Source of the DNA: Bradyrhizobium aeschynomenes
GTDB taxonomy: Bacteria; Pseudomonadota; Alphaproteobacteria; Rhizobiales; Xanthobacteraceae
Assembly (NCBI RefSeq): GCF_013178945.1
Contig: NZ_JABFDM010000005.1
Coordinates: 506,437 to 570,436, forward strand
Reading direction: 5' to 3'
DNA: 64,000 nucleotides
A model generated the notes under the pieces. The model ran no database searches and was not told where the DNA came from. It worked only from the letters and a program-made list of their open reading frames with translations. Of this stretch, positions 18,462 through 26,320 are shown in pieces; the stretch's first letter is position 1; every line of letters begins with the position of its first letter. Made by a program: the position numbers and the translations under genes.

Positions 18462-19573
18462 GCCGGTCCGCTGCTCTGCCCGACCAGCCGTCCGTCGCGG
18501 TCGAACACGGCGACATCGAGCGCGATGTCATTGTCGCCGAGGGCGCGGCGGGCCGTCTGCCAGGCGGCCCGCGCGACGATCTCGCCCGCCGGGAATCCGA
18601 TCCGCTCGGCCTCCTGCAGCACCTGCAGCGCGGTGTTGGCGCCACGCGCAAGTGCGACCAGCGCGTCCGGCGCCTCCGCATCGCGCAGCGTGTCCGCGAG
18701 CCAGCCGAGATCGACCTCACCGGCGCGCGAATGCAGGTCGAGCAGGCCCTGGCCGAGCTTGGTCATCTTGGCGAAGCCGCCGGCCACGGTGATGCGCGGC
18801 ACCGGATGCCGGCGCAGATATTTCAGCATGCCGCCCGCGAAGTCTCCCATGTCGATCAGTCCAGCCTCCGGCAGGCCGTAGAGCTGCTGCACGGCCTTCT
18901 CGGAGGTGCTTCCCGTCGCGCCGGCGATATGCGGCAGGCCGGCCGCGCGTGCGACGTCGATGCCGCGATAGATCGAGTGGATCCAGGCGGCGCAGCTGAA
19001 CGGCACCACGATCCCGGTGGTGCCGAGAATCGACAGGCCGCCGATGATGCCGAGCCGCGGGTTCAGTGTCTTCCTGGCCAGTTCCTCACCGCCGGGAATG
19101 GAGATCTCCACGACGACATCGCCGTTCGCGCGGAGCGCTGTGGCGGCTTCGTCGATCGCGGCCGTGATCATCTGGCGAGGTACGGGATTGATCGCGGGCT
19201 CTCCCGGCGGCAGCGGCAATCCCGGCCGCGTCACGGTGCCGACACCCGCGCCCGCGCGGAACGTCACGCCGGTCTTCTCGGCACCGCGCTGCACCATTGC
19301 CTTGATCAGCGCGCCGTGTGTGACATCGGGATCGTCGCCGGCGTCCTTCACCACGGCAGCGGTCGCGCTCGCCGTGCTGGTCTCGTGCATCGCGACGGCG
19401 AAGCTGACGCGGCGGCCGCCGGGCAGGGCGATCTCGACCGTGGCCGGACAGCTGCCGGTGATCAGCAGCTCATAGGCCGCGCGTGCGGCTGCCGTGGCGC
19501 AGCTGCCGGTGGTCCAGCCACGTTTCAGCGGTCGGCGCGGAGTGCCAGTGGTTCCCGTCATGGCTCCTCGCAT
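18431..19573 (-). CDS. cbiD: Cobalt-precorrin-5B C1-methyltransferase family protein
   Basis: This 380-aa protein has the RGWTTGSCATAAARAA start motif and later PGGRRVSF and GTTGIVVPFSCAAW, typical of CbiD. CbiD methylates C1 in the anaerobic pathway, while the aerobic pathway normally uses CobF. Here CbiD sits inside a cluster that has the aerobic markers cobG, cobN, cobK and cobH. No CobF is in the window, so CbiD may do the C1 step. The start at 19573 has AGGA 9 bases upstream; an ATG four codons later is possible. Confidence 0.92.
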   Translation of the reverse strand: MRGAMTGTTGTPRRPLKRGWTTGSCATAAARAAYELLITGSCPATVEIALPGGRRVSFAVAMHETSTASATAAVVKDAGDDPDVTHGALIKAMVQRGAEKTGVTFRAGAGVGTVTRPGLPLPPGEPAINPVPRQMITAAIDEAATALRANGDVVVEISIPGGEELARKTLNPRLGIIGGLSILGTTGIVVPFSCAAWIHSIYRGIDVARAAGLPHIAGATGSTSEKAVQQLYGLPEAGLIDMGDFAGGMLKYLRRHPVPRITVAGGFAKMTKLGQGLLDLHSRAGEVDLGWLADTLRDAEAPDALVALARGANTALQVLQEAERIGFPAGEIVARAAWQTARRALGDNDIALDVAVFDRDGRLVGQSSGPAHSPLPRKRR

Positions 19574-19608
19574 AGCACATTTTCCTGGGACACGGCGGTG
19601 CGCGGGCC

Positions 19609-20949
19609 ATGACCACGACGGTGCCTCGGGGGATCATCATTGCAGCGCCGCGTTCCGGCGCCGGCAAGACCACCGTCACGCTCGGACTGCTGCGGGCGCT
19701 GGTCCGGCGTGGCACGCATGTGCAGCCGTTCAAATGCGGCCCCGACTACATCGATCTCGCATTTCACACGGTTGCGGCACAACGGACGAGCTACAATCTC
19801 GACGGCTGGGCGATGTCCGTGCCGCAATTGATGGAGCTCGTCGGCGGTGTCGCTGCCGACGCCGATATTGCCGTCGTCGAGGGCGTCATGGGCCTGTTCG
19901 ATGGCGCGCCGCAGCCCGGCCGTTCGGGGCGCGGCTCGGCTGCGGATCTCGCTGCTTTGCTCGGCTGGCCCGTGGTGCTCGTTCTCGATGTCAGCGGTCA
20001 GACCGAGACGGCTGCGGCCGTTGCGCTCGGTTGCGCGCGCTTTCGCGACGATATCGCCGTCGCCGGGGTGATCCTGAATCGGATCGCGAGCGAACGGCAT
20101 CGCGCATTGATTGAGCCAGCTTTTGCAACGGTCGGCATCAAGGTGCTGGGCGCGCTTCCGCGCGATCAGCAAGTGTCACTGCCGGAGCGGCATCTCGGAC
20201 TCGTCCAGGCGCAGGAAATCGCGGCGATCGAGGCGTATCTCGATCGTCTCGCGACGTCCGTCTCCGCATCGGTCGACCTGGATGCGGTGCTCGCATGCGC
20301 GCAGCGCGTGCGTGCGATCGGCCATCCTGCGCCGACATCCGGATTCGGCATCAGGCCGCCGGGGCAGCGCATCGCCCTCGCATCCGATGCCGCGTTCTCG
20401 TTCAGCTATCCGCATCTGCTGCGGCAATGGCGTGCTGAGGGCGCGGAGATCGTGCCGTTCTCGCCGTTGAACGATGAGGCGCCAGATCCGGCAGCGGACG
20501 CGGTCTGGCTGCCGGGCGGCTATCCCGAACTCCATGCAGGACGATTGGCTTCGGCGTCGTCGTTCCTCGGCAGCCTGCGCGCGATGGCCGCGCGTGGCGT
20601 GGCCATTCACGGCGAATGCGGTGGCTACATGACGCTGGGAACGGGTCTGGAGGATGCCGGGGGCACGCGGCATGCGATGGCCGGACTGCTGTCGCTCGAG
20701 ACCTCCTTCGCCAAGCGACGCCTGCATCTCGGCTATCGCTGCGCAACCCTGTTGGCAGACTGCAGCCTCGGCCGGAAGGGCGCCTGCGTTTACGGCCACG
20801 AATTCCACTACGCGACAATCCTGAGCGAAGCTGATGATCCCCTGATCGACTGTCGCGATGCCGCCGGCCGCGCGATCGCCGAGCGTGGTGCGAGGCGGAC
20901 GACCGTGACGGGATCGTTCCTGCACGTCCTGAGCGGGGAAGACGCATGA
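19609..20949 (+). CDS. cobB: Hydrogenobyrinic acid a,c-diamide synthase (glutamine-hydrolysing)
   Basis: This 446-aa protein has an N-terminal P-loop region RSGAGKTTVTLGL near residue 15 and a C-terminal amidotransferase domain with the nucleophile Cys337 in GECGGYMTLG. CobB amidates carboxylates a and c before cobalt insertion by CobNST. It is divergent from cbiD with about 35 bases between starts and is coupled to bluB by an ATGA overlap. Confidence 0.95.
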   Translation: MTTTVPRGIIIAAPRSGAGKTTVTLGLLRALVRRGTHVQPFKCGPDYIDLAFHTVAAQRTSYNLDGWAMSVPQLMELVGGVAADADIAVVEGVMGLFDGAPQPGRSGRGSAADLAALLGWPVVLVLDVSGQTETAAAVALGCARFRDDIAVAGVILNRIASERHRALIEPAFATVGIKVLGALPRDQQVSLPERHLGLVQAQEIAAIEAYLDRLATSVSASVDLDAVLACAQRVRAIGHPAPTSGFGIRPPGQRIALASDAAFSFSYPHLLRQWRAEGAEIVPFSPLNDEAPDPAADAVWLPGGYPELHAGRLASASSFLGSLRAMAARGVAIHGECGGYMTLGTGLEDAGGTRHAMAGLLSLETSFAKRRLHLGYRCATLLADCSLGRKGACVYGHEFHYATILSEADDPLIDCRDAAGRAIAERGARRTTVTGSFLHVLSGEDA

Positions 20950-21602
20950 GCGCTACGAAGCGAGAGCCGCCGCAATTCGATGCAGCGTTCAAGGCTCGCT
21001 TTGCCGAGCTCGTGCGTTGGCGCCGCGACGTCCGCCGCTTCCGCAGCGATGCCGTAAGTCCTGAGCTGATCACACAGCTGCTGTCCCTCGCATCCCATGC
21101 GCCGTCGGTCGGCTTCTGTCAGCCCTGGCGTTTCGTGCTGGTCGAGAGCGCCGGCCGGCGTGCCGCAATCATCGAGAATTTCCGGCGCGCCAACCAGGCC
21201 GCGCTTGCGGGCTATGATGGCGAGCGGCGCGCGCTCTATGCGAGCCTGAAGCTCGAGGGGCTGGCGCGGGCGCCGGTGCACCTCGCCGTCTGCGCCGACG
21301 AAGGCGCCGCGACCGGTCATCGACTCGGCCGCGCGACGATGCCGGAAACGCTGCGCTACTCCGTCGTCGCGGCGATCCAGACGTTCTGGCTGGCGGCGCG
21401 TGCCGAAGGTCTCGGCGTCGGCTGGGTGTCGATCGTCGATCCTGCCGAGGTCTGTCGGGAACTCGAGCTGCAGCCCGACTGGACGCTGATCGCCTATCTC
21501 TGCGTGGGATGGCCGGAAGAGGAGCATGACGATCCCGAGCTGGAGCGTCACGGCTGGGAAACGCGGCTCGATCGAACGGCGACCGAGCCGCTGAAGCGCT
21601 AG
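20946..21602 (+). CDS. bluB: 5,6-dimethylbenzimidazole synthase
   Basis: This 218-aa nitroreductase-fold protein has the BluB start RWRRDVRRFRSD, then SVGFCQPWRFVL, and the lid region typical of the family. BluB uses O2 to break FMNH2 into dimethylbenzimidazole, the lower ligand base. Its presence fits an aerobic cobalamin producer. The ATG overlaps the cobB stop. It ends the cobalamin region. Confidence 0.95.
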   Translation: MSATKREPPQFDAAFKARFAELVRWRRDVRRFRSDAVSPELITQLLSLASHAPSVGFCQPWRFVLVESAGRRAAIIENFRRANQAALAGYDGERRALYASLKLEGLARAPVHLAVCADEGAATGHRLGRATMPETLRYSVVAAIQTFWLAARAEGLGVGWVSIVDPAEVCRELELQPDWTLIAYLCVGWPEEEHDDPELERHGWETRLDRTATEPLKR

Positions 21603-21608
21603 GTCAGA

Positions 21609-22334
21609 TCAAGACGCCATCGCTAGCGCAGGCGCGTCCAGGATGACAGGCTGAGCGGCCGCCGGCGCTGCGGGCGTCAGCTGAAACCGCGCGCCGTGCA
21701 GCGTGACCGTGAGCGGAATGCCGCGGAAATTGTCGTGGAACGCGTGGATGCGGCGCTGCATCTCGGCCGGGCCGATGTCGGCGGGCATGTTGCACATCTC
21801 GGCATACATCTTTCGGGTGCTCCGGATTCCGCTCCACTCGATGGGAAGAACCGGGAGCGGACCGGAGTGGCAGGCGAGATCACGCGACATGCGCCAGAAC
21901 AGATAGGCCAGCCGCACGAACGTCATCTGCTCCAGCCCTCGGACATTCACGCCGTTCGGGATGTCGAACGTCTCGACGCCGATGATCGCCCCGCAGTCGA
22001 CGCGGGCCTCCATCACATGGGCCGTGGCGCCGAAACGCGTCGCGCCGTCGTACATCGCAAAATGAGCGGGCGCCCAGCCCGGATAGTCCGGCGGCGCCGG
22101 ATGAAAATTGTAGGCGCCATGGCCGAGCGCCTGAAGGATGTCGACAGGAACGATCACGCCGGTGGTGAAGGCCAGCAGGCGGGCCGTGGCGAGCACGTCA
22201 TGCTCGATCGCCTGCAGGTCCTGCAAGGTGACGGCGCAACGGAACGCGAGCGCCGGATTATGCGCCTTGAGAAGCTCGGTCAGGGCAAGCTGCTGATCGC
22301 GGCTGCCGGTCAGGAGGATGATCGTGTCGAGCAT
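21609..22334 (-). CDS. Formyltransferase-like protein (methionyl-tRNA formyltransferase N-terminal fold)
   Basis: This 241-aa protein contains the formyltransferase core: an H-P-rich loop NFHPAPPDYPGWAPAHFAMYDG near residue 80 and GATAHVMEARVDCGAIIG with the conserved aspartate. This is the arrangement around the catalytic Asn/His/Asp of Fmt-type enzymes. It lacks the C-terminal tRNA-binding domain of Fmt, so a sugar-nucleotide or other amine is a more likely acceptor. The glycosyltransferase-like gene directly upstream and the flagellin nearby fit a surface-sugar modification role, but this is inference. The ATG at 22334 was chosen for its match to the fold start. Confidence 0.7.
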   Translation of the reverse strand: MLDTIILLTGSRDQQLALTELLKAHNPALAFRCAVTLQDLQAIEHDVLATARLLAFTTGVIVPVDILQALGHGAYNFHPAPPDYPGWAPAHFAMYDGATRFGATAHVMEARVDCGAIIGVETFDIPNGVNVRGLEQMTFVRLAYLFWRMSRDLACHSGPLPVLPIEWSGIRSTRKMYAEMCNMPADIGPAEMQRRIHAFHDNFRGIPLTVTLHGARFQLTPAAPAAAQPVILDAPALAMAS

Positions 22335-22356
22335 GGTTGGGGATTCCTTGTTGAGC

Positions 22357-23691
22357 TCAGTGTCCGCGGCCATCGATGCCGATCGGTTGGCGCGTGGCGT
22401 CTCCAGCAGTGAGTGAGCGGAACATGTCGGGAGGCAGCTGCTGCCCGGGTACGACCTCGAGTACCCTGTTGTCGGCGAGAAACGCGGCCTCCCTGGCGAC
22501 CCGCACGTCCCGTTGCCAGGAGCAGAGTGAAAGCTCGAGACGGGAGAAGCCGCCATTGTCGTTGGTGAATGCGCTGGTCAGCGCCTGAATGCTCGCCGCC
22601 GTCTCACGCGCATTGCTGCCTTCGACGTCGTGCAGGATCACGGTGATGGCCCGTTCGCAGGCCTGGTCCGATTGAACGATGAGCAGGGGATCGCGAGCAC
22701 CGGCGCGGCCTGCCCGCCGCGCCGATCGAACCATCTCGGCAAACTCCGGATCCGGACCGAGATCGGCGGTGGTCGGTCTCAGATCATGAACGATCGCGGC
22801 GTCTCTCGCTCCAGTCTCACCGGCGAGCGCGTGATACGAGCGCGGCAGCCAGACCGTATCGAGCGGCATCTGCGACACAGCCAGGCTCCAGGCCTGATCG
22901 ATGAGATAGCCGTCCCACACATCCGGGTGGGACGACGCGATCTCACGCCAGATCGTCAGCAGCTGTTCGGCGGCTTGCGACCGTCCGAAGTAGAGCGTGC
23001 GCGCCGACATCTCCCAGCCGTTCCACTTGTGAACGGCGAAGTCGCAACCGGCGTGGAGCGGCAGCGACGGGACGGATTGCAGCATCACGCCTGCGTCCAC
23101 GAAGAGCAGCGGAGCACCATGCCGCCGCCTCATGCGCAGAATGAAATCCGCCTTCTCCGCCGCGCTGACGACATCGCGCTGACGCGTCTCGACCGGCTCG
23201 ATCTCGAACGGCAGCCCGAGGCGCTCCAGCGATCTCCTGAGATGATAGACGTGCAGGTCGCCCACGCTCTTGGGATGACAGGAGACGATGCGCATCGTAT
23301 CCGCTGCGCGCGCAGGGGAGGGCAGGCGCCAGTCGCGGCCGCCCCACCATAATTCGTGCGGACCGTCCGTCGACGTCCCCACCGTGCCGAATTCCGTCAA
23401 CTTCGATTTCAGGAAATCGAATGCGGGATTTTCGCCGAACGGGATCGCGACGGCGTCACGAGCCGTCAGCGTGCGGCAGAGCAGCTCGGCCCCGGCGCCC
23501 GTCGGCGGGTCGATGACGACGACGGTGCGTCCGTCGCGCGGCGACGGGAGGTTGCTCCAGGGAACGAGAGGGCCGAACGTTCGCGACAGCCATTTCAGGC
23601 GGCGTCCCTGTTCGTTGCCGAGCCTGACGCCGTGCCTCCGCAGGGCTTGCACCGGATCATTATCAATGGCGTTCGGGTCTGGTCGCGACAT
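22357..23691 (-). CDS. Putative glycosyltransferase / nucleotide-diphospho-sugar transferase-like protein
   Basis: This 444-aa protein has no signal peptide. The middle part reads VVSCHPKSVGDLHVYHLRRSLERLG, then FVDAGVMLQSVPSLPLHAGCDFAV and WDGYLIDQAW. This pattern of an Asp-containing loop followed by a DQ motif is common in GT-A type transferases. The ATG at 23691 has a strong AGGAGG 7 bases upstream. It lies directly upstream of the formyltransferase-like gene (22-base gap), so they probably form an operon. The exact family is not recognised. Confidence 0.55.
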   Translation of the reverse strand: MSRPDPNAIDNDPVQALRRHGVRLGNEQGRRLKWLSRTFGPLVPWSNLPSPRDGRTVVVIDPPTGAGAELLCRTLTARDAVAIPFGENPAFDFLKSKLTEFGTVGTSTDGPHELWWGGRDWRLPSPARAADTMRIVSCHPKSVGDLHVYHLRRSLERLGLPFEIEPVETRQRDVVSAAEKADFILRMRRRHGAPLLFVDAGVMLQSVPSLPLHAGCDFAVHKWNGWEMSARTLYFGRSQAAEQLLTIWREIASSHPDVWDGYLIDQAWSLAVSQMPLDTVWLPRSYHALAGETGARDAAIVHDLRPTTADLGPDPEFAEMVRSARRAGRAGARDPLLIVQSDQACERAITVILHDVEGSNARETAASIQALTSAFTNDNGGFSRLELSLCSWQRDVRVAREAAFLADNRVLEVVPGQQLPPDMFRSLTAGDATRQPIGIDGRGH

Positions 23692-24591
23692 GCCGGGTCC
23701 TCCTGCACAGTAGAACGGATCACGGCAGCCAATCAGGCGCACCGATCGCAAGGTCGTCGGCGCTGAAAGCGGAAGGTGTGATCTATTAGTGCGACACGGA
23801 GCGCGCGCGTTTCGTTTCCGAATGTTGCAGAGAGCCTGATCGACATTGCGGCGGACAGCAAGATGCTGCGTTCAGCCCGAGCATGGATTGATCATGCCTT
23901 ACGATGCATGACCTCGTTCGACGACTAAACCGCCTGTCTAAAAGGCTGAAAAGTAACGTGCAGCGCGGGCCATCGTCCTTGCACGGCGCCGCGACAGGAT
24001 CGCTTGCTGAATCGTTGCGATACCATTCCGAAACATTCAGCAATGCGCGCGCAAAATTCGGCGCGCGACGCATCACGTCGAGCGCTTTCAATCTCATTGC
24101 TGCCTGCAACTACAACGTATGAGCCTGCAAGATCAGGCGCACAAAGCTGCAAATAATCGTCGTGAGAGTCAGAATCTGCATCGTGACAACTGACAGAGTC
24201 GAAAAATGCGATAATTTCGTCGATGTGATTCGGAAAAATTTGCCGGGGTGTGACGAGCGCTGCGGGAGTTTCGAGTCCCACGCAATGACGTGCCTTGTGA
24301 ACCCGCAGGATGCGTCATCGATCGTGTTAGTAAGCGTTGCAGCTGCGTTTTCTGCTGAATTCGTCTTCCGGAATGAATCCCAGCCATGCCGACCAGCGGC
24401 TTCCCGTCCTCCATGATCCTCCAGCGCGTCAGTCTCGTGCGGCAGATTTTGCCCGGCTCCCGGCAAAATATTCCAGCTAAGAGTTTGAAAAATAACGAAA
24501 ATACTCCGCCTGTTTGCTCCGGTCGCAGCGTTCAACGATCGGAAGCCGTCTGCGAGCTGCGCTTTCGGCATTGCGGGTTGGAGAGTCGGAT
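23692..24591. other. Gene-free, AT-richer 900-bp stretch
   Basis: I see no convincing gene here. The base composition is visibly lower in GC than the flanks, mainly 23780-24520. A short inverted repeat with arms ATTTTGCC and GGCAAAAT lies at 24446-24469. The stretch should contain the promoters of the divergent glycosyltransferase-like gene and the ECF sigma gene, but I cannot assign them with confidence. Confidence 0.6.
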
Positions 24592-25296
24592 ATGAGCTAC
24601 GCGCTGGACGTCTGGGCCCCGGCCGATGGCATGTCTTCGAAGGAGCCGGCACCAGTTGATGGTGCGACGGTGCCATGGAGCGAGTCGGCCAGCACCGTCC
24701 CGGATTGCGCGCCGGGCGGCGAGGCCGCTGTGTTCGACGAGGACAAGGAGTTGCTGGATCGCCTTGCGACCGGCGACGAAATTGCGTTCCGTCTCCTCGT
24801 CGAGCGTCACATCGACCGCGCCTACGCCATTGCCCTGCGGATCGTCGGCAATGCCGCCGATGCCGAGGATGTCGTGCAGGACACGATGTTGAAGGTGTGG
24901 ACCCATCGCGGACGCTGGCAGCATGGCCGCGCGAAATTCTCGACCTGGCTGTATCGCGTCGTCAGCAACCGCTGCATCGACCTCCGCCGCAAGCCACGCA
25001 CCGAGAATGTCGATGTCGTTCCCGAAGTGGCGGACGGCCAGCCCGATGCGGCAAGCGTGATCGAGCGTGCCGAGATGAGCAGCATTCTCGAAGCTGCAAT
25101 GCAGCGTCTGCCCGAGCAGCAGCGGATCGCCGTGATCTTCTCCTATCATGAGAACATGAGCAACGGCGAGATCGCCGAGGTGATGGATACGACGGTCGCC
25201 GCAGTGGAATCGCTGCTGAAGCGTGGACGGCAGCAACTGCGCGAGATGCTGCGCCGTCATGAGCGCGACATCCGCGGCGCCTTTACCGATTGCTAA
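24592..25296 (+). CDS. ECF-type RNA polymerase sigma factor
   Basis: This 234-aa protein has sigma region 2 at about residues 50-125 (AFRLLVERHIDRAYAIALRI, then DAEDVVQDTMLKVW and FSTWLYRVVSNRCIDLRR). Sigma region 4 is at about 165-220 (LPEQQRIAVIFSYHENMSN, then EIAEVMDTTVAAVESLLKRGRQQLRE). The first 45 residues are an acidic, unstructured-looking extension. The ATG at 24592 has GGAG upstream. No anti-sigma gene is adjacent. It lies 138 bases upstream of flagellin in the same direction. Confidence 0.9.
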   Translation: MSYALDVWAPADGMSSKEPAPVDGATVPWSESASTVPDCAPGGEAAVFDEDKELLDRLATGDEIAFRLLVERHIDRAYAIALRIVGNAADAEDVVQDTMLKVWTHRGRWQHGRAKFSTWLYRVVSNRCIDLRRKPRTENVDVVPEVADGQPDAASVIERAEMSSILEAAMQRLPEQQRIAVIFSYHENMSNGEIAEVMDTTVAAVESLLKRGRQQLREMLRRHERDIRGAFTDC

Positions 25297-25303
25297 CCAT
25301 AAA

Positions 25304-25338
25304 ATTCCCGGCGCAAGAGAATTCCCGCCTGATTCCCG
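25304..25338 (+). promoter_or_regulatory. Three direct ATTCCCG repeats upstream of flagellin
   Basis: ATTCCCG occurs at 25304-25310, 25321-25327 and 25332-25338, within the 138-base gap between the sigma gene and flagellin. Clustered short repeats like this can be binding sites for a regulator of the flagellin promoter. No known site matches, so the role is open. Confidence 0.35.
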
Positions 25339-25434
25339 CAGGCGCTTCCGTTTGATCGGTCAGACGGGGCCGATCCGCACCGTCAGTCCTTCCACGATGC
25401 GGCGTGTCTTGCCGATCACCCAGGAGTCCTCACC

Positions 25435-26259
25435 GTGCCCGCAATTTCGACCAACGTCGCCGCCAACTCGGCCGTCCGCTACCTGAACATCAACTCCGCA
25501 CAGGAGACGAGCTCGCTTTCGAAGCTGTCGAGCGGCTCCCGCATCACGTCCGCATCCGACGACGCTGCGGGCCTCGCGATCTCCACCCGCATCTCCTCGG
25601 ACATCACCACGCTGCAGCAGGCCGCGACGAACGCATCGCAGGCCACATCGATCCTGCAGACCGCGGATGGCGGCGCCTCCAACATCAGCGACATCCTGGC
25701 GCGCATGAAGTCGCTGGCCTCGGAGTCGGCGTCGGGCACCACGGTCGGGACCAGCCGCACCTACATCCAGTCGGAATTCTCGCAGCTCATCAGCGAAATC
25801 ACCTCGATCGCGACCGGCACGCGCTACAGCGGCCAGAGCCTGCTCGACGGCACCAGCACCTTCTCGGCCGGCGTCTCGGTGCTGGTCGGCTCGTCCGCCA
25901 CCGACACCATCGACATCAAGCTGTCGGACCTCACCGCCAGCACGCTCGGCGTCTCCGCCCTCGACGTCAGCACGCAGACCGGAGCGACCGCCGCTCTGAC
26001 GGCCCTGGACACGGCGATCGACACCGTATCGAAGGCCCGCGCCGACATCGGCGCGCAGGAGTCGCGCTTCAACTTCTCCGCCGATTCCATCTCGACGCAG
26101 ACGCAGAACCTGCAGGCCGCCAATTCGGCGATCAAGGACGTGGATATCGCATCCGAGCAGGCGAAGCTGTCGTCGGCCCAGGTCAAGACCCAGGCCGCCG
26201 TGTCGGCGGAAGCCGCGGCGAACCAGATCCCGCAGTACCTCTTGAAGCTGCTGGGCTGA
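25435..26259 (+). CDS. fliC: Flagellin
   Basis: This 274-aa flagellin has the conserved N-terminal D0/D1 region (SSLSKLSSGSRITSASDDAAGLAIS at residues 25-50) and the C-terminal helices (QAQ-type region ending IPQYLLKLLG). The variable middle domains D2/D3 are almost absent, so this is a short flagellin. The start is GTG with AGGAG about 8 bases upstream. Cysteine is absent. A strong hairpin follows the stop, which may limit read-through into fliD so that flagellin is made in excess. Confidence 0.94.
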   Translation: MPAISTNVAANSAVRYLNINSAQETSSLSKLSSGSRITSASDDAAGLAISTRISSDITTLQQAATNASQATSILQTADGGASNISDILARMKSLASESASGTTVGTSRTYIQSEFSQLISEITSIATGTRYSGQSLLDGTSTFSAGVSVLVGSSATDTIDIKLSDLTASTLGVSALDVSTQTGATAALTALDTAIDTVSKARADIGAQESRFNFSADSISTQTQNLQAANSAIKDVDIASEQAKLSSAQVKTQAAVSAEAAANQIPQYLLKLLG

Positions 26260-26269
26260 GCCGCGATCT

Positions 26270-26296
26270 GCCGGACCGGCGTCATGCCGGTCCGGC
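26270..26296 (+). terminator. Hairpin between flagellin and fliD
   Basis: A perfect 11-bp stem (GCCGGACCGGC and its complement) with a 5-base loop GTCAT lies 11 bases after the flagellin stop. There is no T-run, so it may be a partial terminator or an mRNA-stabilising 3' structure. Confidence 0.6.
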
Positions 26297-26320
26297 GCCT
26301 CGTTCAAAGGATGTCGACGA

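Noticed and set aside
24110..24676. A minus-strand frame of 188 codons upstream of the sigma gene
   Set aside because: Composition is irregular, there is no ribosome-binding site or motif, and it overlaps the sigma gene start.
25340..25380. Sigma-28 type promoter (GCCGAT at 25369) in front of flagellin
   Set aside because: The matching upstream element is missing at the right distance (15 instead of 11 bases after a GTTT), so the site is not convincing.
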